From assembly GCA_001512745.1 (NCBI GenBank), contig LFSM01000102.1, positions 1 to 43,313 on the forward strand: a DNA stretch of 43,313 nt. Reading direction: 5' to 3'. Every line of letters starts with the position of its first letter. Position 1 is the stretch's first letter. Below, one piece after another: positions 19,405 to 28,674 of this stretch. The position numbers and the translations under genes were made by a program. This DNA comes from Clostridiales bacterium DTU032 (GTDB lineage Bacteria; Bacillota; Clostridia; Saccharofermentanales; DTU023). Under the pieces are notes generated by a model that had not been told where the DNA came from, ran no database searches, and was given only the letters and a program-made list of their open reading frames with translations.

Positions 19405-19449
19405 ATAGGAGAAGAGAACAGTATTGTCAAGGGGAAAACCTACATTTGC

Positions 19450-19478
19450 TTGACGGTCTCTGGGGGAAAATCTATACT
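19450..19478 (+). promoter_or_regulatory. Sigma-A promoter of the cobalamin riboswitch operon
   Basis: TTGACG, 17-nt spacer, TATACT. Confidence 0.65.
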
Positions 19479-19519
19479 TTAGGCACAAGGTCAATCGTGA
19501 AAATGGATTGACTCTATAG

Positions 19520-19685
19520 GGTACAGATTATAGTGGAAGCTATATGGGAAACAGGTGCAAAACCTGTGCGGTGCCGCCGCTGTAAGTGACTAATTAACTC
19601 CGGGCCGAGGCCAGCCACTGACCTGAGTCGGGAAGGCGGAGTTAAGGGGGAAAACCCGGTCACAAGCCAGAAGACCGATCTGTTA
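19520..19685 (+). ncRNA. Cobalamin (adenosylcobalamin-class) riboswitch
   Basis: aacaggtgcaaaacctgtgcggtgccgccgctgtaagtgac ... gggccgaggccagccactg ... gtcgggaaggcgg ... gtcacaagccagaagacc: B12-box GCCACTG and terminal CAAGCCAGAAGACC match the class. Confidence 0.95.
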
Positions 19686-19747
19686 CTCTCACAGAAGGAT
19701 AACAACGGACCATTGTTTCCCCTGAGCATATAAGAAATGTGTAAACG

Positions 19748-19777
19748 GCTACATCTCTCGTATTTGTAGCTTTTTTT
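19748..19777 (+). terminator. Intrinsic terminator, expression platform of the cobalamin riboswitch
   Basis: GCTACA-N11-TGTAGC followed by TTTTTTT, between aptamer and first ORF. Confidence 0.85.
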
Positions 19778-19826
19778 ATTTCTCGGGAAAGTTGGGAGAC
19801 AACTCATTAACTCGGAGGAGGTATTA

Positions 19827-21740
19827 ATGAAAAAGTACAGGAAAAAACTAGTAGCTCTATTTATTAGTTTATTAGTCATCACCAGCATCTTCCCGGTGCA
19901 GGCTCTTGCATCTGAACAAGATGATATTATTCTGACAGCATCGGCAGATGTAGTCAGTGGAAGCTTCATTCTTGTCGGATCCTATCTGAATCCGGCGCCT
20001 GAAGAAAATCCATATGAAATATGGTTGGAAGTCCCCTTCAGCGAAGCTGCCGGTATCAATGCCCAGGAGCTTACCGACAGCATTCTGGCTGCCAATAACT
20101 ATAGCGTGTCCTATAAAACTTCTGATTTTGGAGATTATCTGAACAAGATTACCCCTCCTGCAGAGGAAGCGACACAGTTCGAGTTAGAAGGAGGAGTGAC
20201 AAATGGCAGCGCTTCCGGCTGGATGTGGTCATTAAATGATGACTGGGCACCGACCGGAGCAAGCGAATATATTGTGCAGGAAGGTGATGAGATCCGCTGG
20301 TATTTTATTAATGACTGGCAGCAAGACTACAATGGCCATCCCGATAAATTTATTCCTGCTGAAGAAAGCAGTCCGACTCTGATTAACCCCGATGCCTATG
20401 CAGCGAGGCCTTCTCAGCTGACATCATGGTGGCCTGCATTTGCCGGGTCGATGGATCATAACAGTGTGAAAGAATTGGATTTAGAAATTGACGGCTTTGT
20501 TAAGGGCGAGACTTTCACCTTCCAAAAAGAAGGCGGCTGGATGGATTCCTTCTCCGATCCCCTACAGGTCGGTGACTGGATTTATATAGTTTTTTCAGAC
20601 ACCCTCTATAAACTCAACAAGGACGGCTCAGTCAATGCAACGGCCAAACTTGAGTTCATGATTGATTCAACTTCCCGCCCAGCCTATGCTGACGGTCTGG
20701 TCCTTGTACCGATGAAGTATGGTAAAGTTCAGGCACTCACCGCTGACAACTTGACCACCGTCTGGATATCGGAAGCGCCGGAGCAAATTCTCTTGCCAAA
20801 TCCTGATAGTGACGAGATGGAGGCTCAAGATCAGCAGTCATTGACGACTCTTACGGCTGCAAAGGGTCTGCTCTACCAGGGAACTTGTACAGTAGGTTGG
20901 ACCCCACGCTCTTATGGCGGCTCTTTCCGTGCCCTTAACCTTGCTGATGGCAGCACTGTCTGGGAATACTCTTCAACAGAGACCGGATTTTATTGGAGTG
21001 GTGGCGCTGTGCTAAACGGAGTTGTGGTGGTTGGCAACGATATGGGTGAGGTATTCGCCTTTGATGCTGCAAACGGAAACATAGTGGACAAGATAACTTT
21101 GCCTCTTGCCGCTGACGGTTTAGCTCCCGCGATTCGTACGACAATGGTCCCCTCAGCTAATCGACTTTATTTCATATCACAGCAAGACGGTGCCCTGCAT
21201 CGTCTGGATATTAACTCGGATGGCAGCTTCGGAGCTTTGAAGACTGTAAACTTCTCTGCAGGAGGCAGTACAGCCACTCCTGTGATTGCAGATGGAAAAG
21301 TATATGCAGCTGGCCCCGGTACCATATCAATAATTAACGCAGATACTTTGAAAGTTGAAAAGACCTACGACATAGATGGCACAATTCAGGGAACACCACT
21401 TGTTGTAAAAGACAAGAGCGGAAGCACATATGTGTTTTTCACTATTAACAAGGAGCCCGGTGCCTTGTACGGATTATCGACTGACAAGGATACGGTCCAT
21501 ACAATTTATACGCCGATCGAGTCTCAACAGAACTGGTGCATGGCTTCCGTGTCCATATCTGCTGACGGCAATCTGTACTATAGTAACGATTCACATACTT
21601 TCTTCGCAGTAAAACTGGCAGAAAAATTGCCTGCAACCGGCGAATACAATTCATCGCAGCTCCTGCTTAGCAGTTTTCTCTTCCTTCTGGCAGCTTCAGC
21701 GCTGCTGATTCGTTCTAAGCGCAAGAGAGAAAATGAATAA
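19827..21740 (+). CDS. Secreted sortase-anchored protein: DUF4430-like domain plus PQQ-like beta-propeller, predicted cobalamin-capture protein
   Basis: signal peptide; SGWMWSLNDDW DUF4430-like motif; repeated beta-propeller blades (FRALNLADGSTVWEYSSTETGFYW, VFAFDAANGNIVDKI); LPATG + hydrophobic helix + RSKRKRE; behind a B12 riboswitch. Confidence 0.8.
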   Translation: MKKYRKKLVALFISLLVITSIFPVQALASEQDDIILTASADVVSGSFILVGSYLNPAPEENPYEIWLEVPFSEAAGINAQELTDSILAANNYSVSYKTSDFGDYLNKITPPAEEATQFELEGGVTNGSASGWMWSLNDDWAPTGASEYIVQEGDEIRWYFINDWQQDYNGHPDKFIPAEESSPTLINPDAYAARPSQLTSWWPAFAGSMDHNSVKELDLEIDGFVKGETFTFQKEGGWMDSFSDPLQVGDWIYIVFSDTLYKLNKDGSVNATAKLEFMIDSTSRPAYADGLVLVPMKYGKVQALTADNLTTVWISEAPEQILLPNPDSDEMEAQDQQSLTTLTAAKGLLYQGTCTVGWTPRSYGGSFRALNLADGSTVWEYSSTETGFYWSGGAVLNGVVVVGNDMGEVFAFDAANGNIVDKITLPLAADGLAPAIRTTMVPSANRLYFISQQDGALHRLDINSDGSFGALKTVNFSAGGSTATPVIADGKVYAAGPGTISIINADTLKVEKTYDIDGTIQGTPLVVKDKSGSTYVFFTINKEPGALYGLSTDKDTVHTIYTPIESQQNWCMASVSISADGNLYYSNDSHTFFAVKLAEKLPATGEYNSSQLLLSSFLFLLAASALLIRSKRKRENE

Positions 21741-21757
21741 GGCAGAGATCAATAAGC

Positions 21758-21784
21758 TTAAGCCCGCTGTTCAAGCGGGCTTAA
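21758..21784 (+). other. 11-bp intercistronic stem-loop without U-tract
   Basis: TTAAGCCCGCT-gttca-AGCGGGCTTAA directly before the next gene's RBS. Confidence 0.8.
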
Positions 21785-21796
21785 GGAGTCATAGAG

Positions 21797-22570
21797 ATGG
21801 ACTTTAATAAAAGTATGAAAATTAAGGCAAAAATAATCCTTGCCCTGATCCTGGCTTTTAGCATGAGCCTGCTATTTTTGAGTGCCTGTGCTATTGAAGG
21901 TGATAATCAAGCGCCTGTAGTTGAAGATCAGACAAGCCGGGCAGAAGAGCTGGTATCAGATAAGGAAACTAAGCTGCCTGAAAGCGACAAGGCGGATCTG
22001 ACCGGCAGCAGTGATAAGACTGATGCCGGTAAGGCCAGTACAGAGCGGACAGGAATTACGCAAGAGAGCCCGACGGCTGAGACAGGCAGTTCAGCTGCGG
22101 CTACAGGTCAAGCCTCCAATATAACGGTTGTAACAGCAGAAAGCACTTCAGAAAAAACAAGTGAAGTACGGACAGAGGCAAAGACAAGCAGCGGCAAAAT
22201 AGTAGTCTCTCTGTCAGTTAATTGTGTAAATGCAGTAAAGGCTAATGTACATTCAGCGGCGGGATATGCACCGGATGGAGTGATGCTGTTCCATAAGGAG
22301 ATTGTCCTGGATCCAGGCAGCACAGTATTTGATGTCCTTAAAAAAAGTGATTATGTAATTAATGCCAGCAATAATCTTTTTGGCACATATGTGTCGGCAA
22401 TTCAGGGAATTAGCGAGGGAGCAGCCGGAGGGGGCAAGGGTGGCTGGGTTTACTCAGTAAACGGAGTATTTCCCAACTATTCGGTTTCAAGTGTGAAGGT
22501 CGAGACTGGTGATGAGGTATCCTTTCACTACACGGTGACTCCGGGCGATGTGCCGGGATCACCTTTCTAA
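21797..22570 (+). CDS. DUF4430-like lipoprotein, predicted cobalamin-binding
   Basis: lipobox LFLSACA; Ser/Thr/Glu-rich linker; FDVLKKSDYVI and GGWVYSVNGVFPNYSVSSVKVETGDEVSFHYT. Confidence 0.8.
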   Translation: MDFNKSMKIKAKIILALILAFSMSLLFLSACAIEGDNQAPVVEDQTSRAEELVSDKETKLPESDKADLTGSSDKTDAGKASTERTGITQESPTAETGSSAAATGQASNITVVTAESTSEKTSEVRTEAKTSSGKIVVSLSVNCVNAVKANVHSAAGYAPDGVMLFHKEIVLDPGSTVFDVLKKSDYVINASNNLFGTYVSAIQGISEGAAGGGKGGWVYSVNGVFPNYSVSSVKVETGDEVSFHYTVTPGDVPGSPF

Positions 22571-22599
22571 AAAATGGGCCAGGATAAAAATGTGGAGCA

Positions 22600-25320
22600 G
22601 TGTTATTGAAGCATGCTAAGAGAAAATTTATAAATTTGCGAGCGACACACCCGTCGCTGTTACTTCTGTACTTTTTCTCGGTATTGATCTTTTCCATGCT
22701 AACGCTGAACCCGGCCTATCTGCTGCTATCCTTTCTCGCGGCACTGACTCTGAACATTTATCTGGAAGGTGCAGCTAAACTGCTGCGTTTTTTCCGCTCT
22801 TTCATTCCCCTGCATCTTCTGATTGTCCTGGCCAATGGACTTTTCAGCGGCAACGGCCTCACGGTTCTCTTTTATCTGGGCCTGCGGCCCGTGACTTTGG
22901 AAAGCATAATCTATGGCTTTGCGGCCGGCATGATGCTGCTGACAATCCTGCTTTGGTTCCGCGCCTATCAGGAAGTTTCCAGCTCCGATCAGCTCTTGTC
23001 TGTGGGCGGCAAGCGCTTTCCCGTAACAAGCCTGCTCCTGGGCATGGTTTTGCGCTATGTCCCTGACACGATTGAGCATGGACATAAGGTTAAGATGAGT
23101 CAGAATGCGCTCCTGGGTGAGGAGAAAATGCCGCGCAGGGAAAGCCTCGCTTTTTATACACGTATGTCATCGGTGCTGATGAGCTGGAGTATGGAAAATG
23201 CACTTGATACAAGCATCGCCATGCGGGCCAAGGGTTATCCTTCTGACCGGCGCAGTACATATAAGCGTGATCGCTTCAGTGTTTATGATGCAGGCGGTAT
23301 CGTTTTTCTCCTCTTGATGATTGTCTTGCAGATAGTAGGATTTGCCACAGGGACGCACTCTTTTCAGTACTATCCAAGTCTGGCACTGCCGGCAGATCTT
23401 CCTGCACTATCCTGGCGTCTGCTAACATTAGTTTTTTACGCATTATATTTATTCTTTCCCTTTTATCTTGAACTAATGGAATGGTGGGGCAGAAAGAAAA
23501 TACTGCGTGCGGAAAGTCAGTTCAGCGGACAGAGCAAATCCGGCCTTTTATTGGACCGGGAAACAGATCTAAGAAAGCCCGAAGTGAGAAATATGAATCA
23601 GAAGAATAATCCGGCAGCCGGTCCGGGAAGCCAATATCAGGCGGACCACTACAATCCGGCCTTTGCTGCAGAATTGAAGGACTTATCTTTTGCTTATCCG
23701 GGTGCAGTTTCAAAAGCACTCGATGAGCTTTCTTTAAGTTTTGAACGCAGCAGTCTTACCCTGCTTACAGGTGCCTCTGGCAGCGGCAAGACAACGCTCT
23801 TGAGAATGTTATCTCCTGTTCTTACTCCAGCTGGAGACCTCAGCGGCAGCAGAATTATTTATGGAAAACCCGGCTCAGCTTATGAAACCGCAGATAAGGC
23901 AGTACAGATAGGTTTTGTGCAGCAGAATCCGGACAATCAGATTATTCTTGACAGTGTCTGGCATGAACTTGCTTTCGGTCTTGAGAATCAGGGACTGGCC
24001 AGTCAGGATATAGAAAGGCGCTTGGCAGAAACCTCGACCTTTTTTGGTATCAGCGACTGGATGGACCGCAAGGTATCTGAATTATCCGGTGGTGAAAAAC
24101 AGATTCTCAATCTTGCCTCCAGCCTAGTCATGCAGCCTGACTTGTTGCTCCTGGATGAGCCGATGGCCCAGCTCGATCCCATCGCACGCAAACGCTTTCT
24201 CTCCATCCTGGGACGTGTCAACGATGAGACAGGTACCAGCATAATTATTTCTGAGCATATTATTGATGACATCCTGCCGCTGGCGGACAAAGTTATTTTT
24301 CTTGAAAAGGGCAAAGTGAACTTTTGCGGCAATGCGGAAAGTTACGTGACCAATCTGCTTGAGAAGGATGACAAATTTCAGATATCAATTCCACTAGCTG
24401 CACGCATGGCAGCAGCAAGTGAGGTCAGAGCAAGGTCAAGTGAGATCAGTCTGCCTTTAACCGTGCGTGAGGGCAGGCAGTATCTGCTCACCCGGCAGGA
24501 TATTCCGGCAGAAAATAGAAATATAACTGATCCCGCTACGGCCGGACCCAACGAAGCTGAGACTGTTCTGGCGGCGCGGGATATCTGGTTCCGCTACGAA
24601 AAAGATGCGCCCTTTGTTTTGCGCGGGGCGTCTTTAAGTATAAAAAAAGGCGAACTGCATGCGCTTCTGGGTGGCAATGGTTCCGGCAAAAGCACCTTGA
24701 TGTATATTCTCAGCCGCAGCCTGCCGGCCTTGCGAGGCAAGATTCAAAGAGCCGGGAATCAGCAAGTGGCCATGCTGAACCAAAATCCCATGGCGGTGTT
24801 TTCACAAGACACAGTCCGGGATGAATTAATGGAATTTCATCAGCGCTTTGCTTATGACACTACAGAGGCTGAGAAAATAATGGAAAGATTGAAGCTGAGT
24901 CATCTGAGTAGCCGGCATCCTTATGATCTTTCCGGAGGTGAAATGCAGAAGACTGCGCTGGCAAAAGCACTCCTGACTAAACCGGATCTGCTTTTGCTGG
25001 ATGAACCGGTGAAAGGTCTGGATCCTGTGGCCAGACGGGAGCTGGCGGCAATTTTAGAAGAGTTAAAGCAGACCGGCATGACAATGCTCCTGATCACGCA
25101 CGATCTGGATTTTATTGCGCAGCTGGCTGACCGCTGTTCCATGCTTTTTGACGGACGTGTTGAGGGCAGTGCTCCGACCAGAGAGTTTTTTGTCGGAAAT
25201 GCTTATTTCACCACAACAGCCCACCGCCTGAGCAGAGGTATTTTTCCCGCACTTGTGACGGAAGAAGACCTGCTAAGCTGTGTGCGTTCAATGAAGTCAA
25301 AGGAAGAAATTAATGACTGA
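22600..25320 (+). CDS. Single-chain ECF transporter energizing module, EcfT-EcfA-EcfA' fusion
   Basis: N-terminal CbiQ/EcfT-like membrane region (~300 aa), then two ATPase domains: GASGSGKTTLLRML/LSGGEKQILNLAS/LLLDEPMAQLDP and GGNGSGKSTLMYILS/LSGGEMQKTALAKAL/LLLDEPVKGLDP. Confidence 0.92.
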   Translation: MLLKHAKRKFINLRATHPSLLLLYFFSVLIFSMLTLNPAYLLLSFLAALTLNIYLEGAAKLLRFFRSFIPLHLLIVLANGLFSGNGLTVLFYLGLRPVTLESIIYGFAAGMMLLTILLWFRAYQEVSSSDQLLSVGGKRFPVTSLLLGMVLRYVPDTIEHGHKVKMSQNALLGEEKMPRRESLAFYTRMSSVLMSWSMENALDTSIAMRAKGYPSDRRSTYKRDRFSVYDAGGIVFLLLMIVLQIVGFATGTHSFQYYPSLALPADLPALSWRLLTLVFYALYLFFPFYLELMEWWGRKKILRAESQFSGQSKSGLLLDRETDLRKPEVRNMNQKNNPAAGPGSQYQADHYNPAFAAELKDLSFAYPGAVSKALDELSLSFERSSLTLLTGASGSGKTTLLRMLSPVLTPAGDLSGSRIIYGKPGSAYETADKAVQIGFVQQNPDNQIILDSVWHELAFGLENQGLASQDIERRLAETSTFFGISDWMDRKVSELSGGEKQILNLASSLVMQPDLLLLDEPMAQLDPIARKRFLSILGRVNDETGTSIIISEHIIDDILPLADKVIFLEKGKVNFCGNAESYVTNLLEKDDKFQISIPLAARMAAASEVRARSSEISLPLTVREGRQYLLTRQDIPAENRNITDPATAGPNEAETVLAARDIWFRYEKDAPFVLRGASLSIKKGELHALLGGNGSGKSTLMYILSRSLPALRGKIQRAGNQQVAMLNQNPMAVFSQDTVRDELMEFHQRFAYDTTEAEKIMERLKLSHLSSRHPYDLSGGEMQKTALAKALLTKPDLLLLDEPVKGLDPVARRELAAILEELKQTGMTMLLITHDLDFIAQLADRCSMLFDGRVEGSAPTREFFVGNAYFTTTAHRLSRGIFPALVTEEDLLSCVRSMKSKEEIND

Positions 25321-26032
25321 GTTTGAGCAAAGAACAAAACAGACAAAGAGGGCAGATATGTATTTGCCTGCCATCTTTTCATTGATCTTTTTGCCGCTTG
25401 TGCTCTTACTTTTGGCCTACTATCAGCCGGAACAGACAGCTCTCTTGTCTTTTGTAGCAGTAATTCTAGCCTTGCTGCCCTTTTTTATCAGTTTTGAAAG
25501 ACGCAGCTGGCAAGTGCGCAATCTGCTGCCGATAGTTGTAATGGCAGCTCTGGCTACTGCCGGCCGTCTGCTCTTCGCTGCTGCTCCTAGTTTCAAACCC
25601 GTCCTGTCAATAATTATTGTAACTGCGATCTCCTTTGGCCCGGCCAGCGGTTTCATGACCGGAGCCTTAACAGCCCTGGCCTCTAACCTGTTTTTTGGTC
25701 AGGGTCCCTGGACTCCCTGGCAGATGTATGGCTTTGGCCTGGTGGGTTACCTGGCGGGCCTGCTGCAGCAGCGGGCAGCCTTTAAACGTCCGTTATTTGT
25801 CTATGTTTACGGCTTCCTTTCCGCTTTTCTCTACGGTATTATTCTTGACACCTGGCATCTTATCAGCTTCCTGCGACCTGTAACCTGGCAGGGTGCCTTG
25901 CTCATTTATGGACAGGGCGCTATTTTCAATTTGTTGCTGGCTATAGCTACAGTGGTCTTCCTCATCCCGATTCGCGCACCGTGGACGCGGCAGCTGGACC
26001 GCATTAAAGAAAAATTCGGTCTTATGGCCTGA
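25313..26032 (+). CDS. ECF transporter S component (predicted B12-related)
   Basis: hydrophobic; ISFGPASGFMTGALTALASNLFFGQGPWTPWQM S-component signature; overlaps the fusion gene stop. Confidence 0.87.
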   Translation: MTEFEQRTKQTKRADMYLPAIFSLIFLPLVLLLLAYYQPEQTALLSFVAVILALLPFFISFERRSWQVRNLLPIVVMAALATAGRLLFAAAPSFKPVLSIIIVTAISFGPASGFMTGALTALASNLFFGQGPWTPWQMYGFGLVGYLAGLLQQRAAFKRPLFVYVYGFLSAFLYGIILDTWHLISFLRPVTWQGALLIYGQGAIFNLLLAIATVVFLIPIRAPWTRQLDRIKEKFGLMA

Positions 26033-26210
26033 TAAGATTCTGCTATAATAGATATTCACTTTTACAGATCATGATTAGCCTTACAGCTCAAAGTGCGCAA
26101 ACAGCACATTTACTACACGTTTGCCCGGGCTAACGTGCTAAAATAGTTTTGAATCTATCTAGATATGTTCAGCTTGATTTAAATAGCTCTGCTTTGAAAT
26201 AGAGAAACAA

Positions 26211-27590
26211 GTGGAAGGAGATATTATCCTGATGAAATTACAGGCAAAAAGAATTAAACGCCACATGGTGAGAACTTATGAATTTTGGCAGATGAATTTA
26301 CGTCTTTTAGTTATCGCAGAAGATCAGAAGAAATTGCTGGAGGATTTTTCAGCTAAGTTGCCGCCCAGTGATAGTGGTTATCTGGCTTTTTCATATCTGG
26401 ACAAGGATCTTCGTATCGCATTTCTCGGAGTTGCTGATGACGAAAACGATGAGTATGAGTTTTTTGATGCCAAGGAAATAGTGAATATACCCGCTTCAGC
26501 TGTACCTAATCTCCTGGTTAGAATAGTGAAACTGAATGAGCAGCTGGCAGAAAATGCTTTTATCCAACAGGTTCTGCAAGACCAGGCCAATAATGCTCTG
26601 GCAATGAGCACGCTGACAATTCGCGCACTTGATTCCCGGCGTGACCCTCAGCTGCCGACCCGCCTGAAAGCCTGGCGCATTGAGGATGAAGAAAGAATTA
26701 CTGAACTGATAGAGCTGCAGGCTTTACGCCAATCTGCTCTGGAGGAAGCCAAAGAACAGGCGGCAGCAGCTGCCAAAAAGGATAAAAAGACTAAAAAGAA
26801 AGATCAGGAGCCGGCGGAAGAGACAGGCGAAGAAGCTGATGAAGACGATGAAGAGCCGGAAGGAATCTATGCGGATAATAGTCTTTCGCCTGAGATCAAT
26901 ATTTCAGATGAACTGGCAAAAGCATTGCAGGAGCTCTGGATTTATGATTTGACACCGGCAAATAACAAGAGCTGGCGTGCTAAGCTGGAGGCGGATCTTC
27001 CCGCTTCCAAACTTAAGGCAGGTGATTTGGTCCCTGTTGAGCTGCGCTTTGTCGAACTGGACGGCGAAGAAATAGCCCTGGTTTTTGTTGTTCCTGAGGC
27101 CCAAGTCGAAGATGTCAAAATCGAAGTGTCTTCTTATCGCGCAAACAGACTTCCCTGGCGCAAAGCATATGAGCTGGAATGTCTGACAAATCATGACTTC
27201 CATGAAACCTATTATCTGGGTCGAAATGGAGAAGACAGTAAGCTTTTTAATAAAATCATAGCTGATATCCGTTACGGGCGTCTGGATCCGGCAATGTATC
27301 TTGATCTGGTTCAAAAAGATGATGCTTGCCTGGATTTCTCAAGAGAACTCTATCGCTGCCGTCACTGCGGAGACCTGCATGTAACCAGACGCTTGCGTTT
27401 AGTTACGGAGGACAGTTCCATGTCAGAACCCTACTACTGTCCCAAGTGCGGTGAGCGTTCATCTTATGTCAAGCGTGTACACATTGCTTCCTTGAATTGT
27501 CCTAAGTGCCATAGACCCCTGGATATGAAACCGGAAAAGGTCTGGTATGCGTCTGATGAAGAGGATGACAGCATACTTCTGGAGGACTAA
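26211..27590 (+). CDS. Uncharacterised protein with acidic/basic linker and C-terminal zinc-ribbon-like region
   Basis: long ORF; KKDKKTKKKDQEPAEETGEEADEDDEE linker; CRHC, CPKC, CPKC motifs; start could be ATG 26232. Confidence 0.65.
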   Translation: MEGDIILMKLQAKRIKRHMVRTYEFWQMNLRLLVIAEDQKKLLEDFSAKLPPSDSGYLAFSYLDKDLRIAFLGVADDENDEYEFFDAKEIVNIPASAVPNLLVRIVKLNEQLAENAFIQQVLQDQANNALAMSTLTIRALDSRRDPQLPTRLKAWRIEDEERITELIELQALRQSALEEAKEQAAAAAKKDKKTKKKDQEPAEETGEEADEDDEEPEGIYADNSLSPEINISDELAKALQELWIYDLTPANNKSWRAKLEADLPASKLKAGDLVPVELRFVELDGEEIALVFVVPEAQVEDVKIEVSSYRANRLPWRKAYELECLTNHDFHETYYLGRNGEDSKLFNKIIADIRYGRLDPAMYLDLVQKDDACLDFSRELYRCRHCGDLHVTRRLRLVTEDSSMSEPYYCPKCGERSSYVKRVHIASLNCPKCHRPLDMKPEKVWYASDEEDDSILLED

Positions 27591-27595
27591 GTAAA

Positions 27596-28648
27596 ATGCG
27601 TTTCCTGCTGCTCAACACCGGAGGTACAATTTCATCTGTCAACAGCAGTAAGGGCAAAAGACCCGAGCTGACAAGTGCTGACCTGCTGCGCCGGGCACGG
27701 CCTGTTAACAGCAAATATTCAATTGATGCCATGGATGTTTTGCAGCGTGACTCAACGGATATTGGTCCCAAAGAGTGGCGGCAGCTGGCACAAAAGCTCG
27801 TTGATTCTGACCGTCATAAAAATTACGATGCTTACATCATCCTGCACGGTACGGACACCATGGCTTATACAGCTGCAGCTTTGTCTTTCCTCTTACGTGA
27901 TTTTCCGAAAACAGTCTTTCTGACGGGAGCGCAACGGTCTGCTGATGAAGCTGATTTTGATGGTATCGACAATATCGGAGATGCTATTGTTGCGGCACTG
28001 GAAATGTCAACTGACTATGCCGGAGTCTTTCTGGTCTTTGCAGGCAAAGTAATCCACGGTTGTCATGCAGTAAAAACTGATACTAAGAGCTTTGAAGCTT
28101 TTTCATCCATTGGCGCTCCTCCGGTCGCAGAAGTGCAGGCTGCTAAGCTGACTTCTGTGAACAGCAGCTGGCAGCAGAAGCTGACAGAGCGCAGAAGGCT
28201 GACCCGGCGTCTGTACGATTTGGATGCAGACCACTTTCTGATCGATCCTCTGGATCCTCATGTTTTAGTAATTCAAATGACCCCGGGTCTGGATCCGCAG
28301 CTGCTGCCTCAACTGGCGCGCGGCAACTGGCCGCTGCGGGCTTTAATCTTGGAAGGATTTGGCAGCGGGGGCATTCCTGTGTCGCCGCGCGACTACTATC
28401 CCTACCTCAAAGAATTAATCAATGAGGGGGTCCTTGTCATTTTGGGAACGCAGGTTTTATCAAAGGACGAAGATCTGAAAAGGTATGAGGTGGGACAGAG
28501 AACAGAAGGTCTTGGCCTGATTGCTCAAGGCGGCCTTAGCACTGAAGCCGCTGTTACTAAAACGATGTGGATTTTACCCCAGGCAAGAGACCGCGCCATG
28601 CTGGCCGCTTTATATGAGGAAGATTTCGCTTTTGAGCATCCCCTATAA
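27596..28648 (+). CDS. L-asparaginase, type I-like
   Basis: LLNTGGTISS, ILHGTDTMAYTAAALSFLL and GFGSGGIP motifs. Confidence 0.87.
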   Translation: MRFLLLNTGGTISSVNSSKGKRPELTSADLLRRARPVNSKYSIDAMDVLQRDSTDIGPKEWRQLAQKLVDSDRHKNYDAYIILHGTDTMAYTAAALSFLLRDFPKTVFLTGAQRSADEADFDGIDNIGDAIVAALEMSTDYAGVFLVFAGKVIHGCHAVKTDTKSFEAFSSIGAPPVAEVQAAKLTSVNSSWQQKLTERRRLTRRLYDLDADHFLIDPLDPHVLVIQMTPGLDPQLLPQLARGNWPLRALILEGFGSGGIPVSPRDYYPYLKELINEGVLVILGTQVLSKDEDLKRYEVGQRTEGLGLIAQGGLSTEAAVTKTMWILPQARDRAMLAALYEEDFAFEHPL

Positions 28649-28674
28649 GGCCGGAATGTTCGGGTAAAGCAAGT

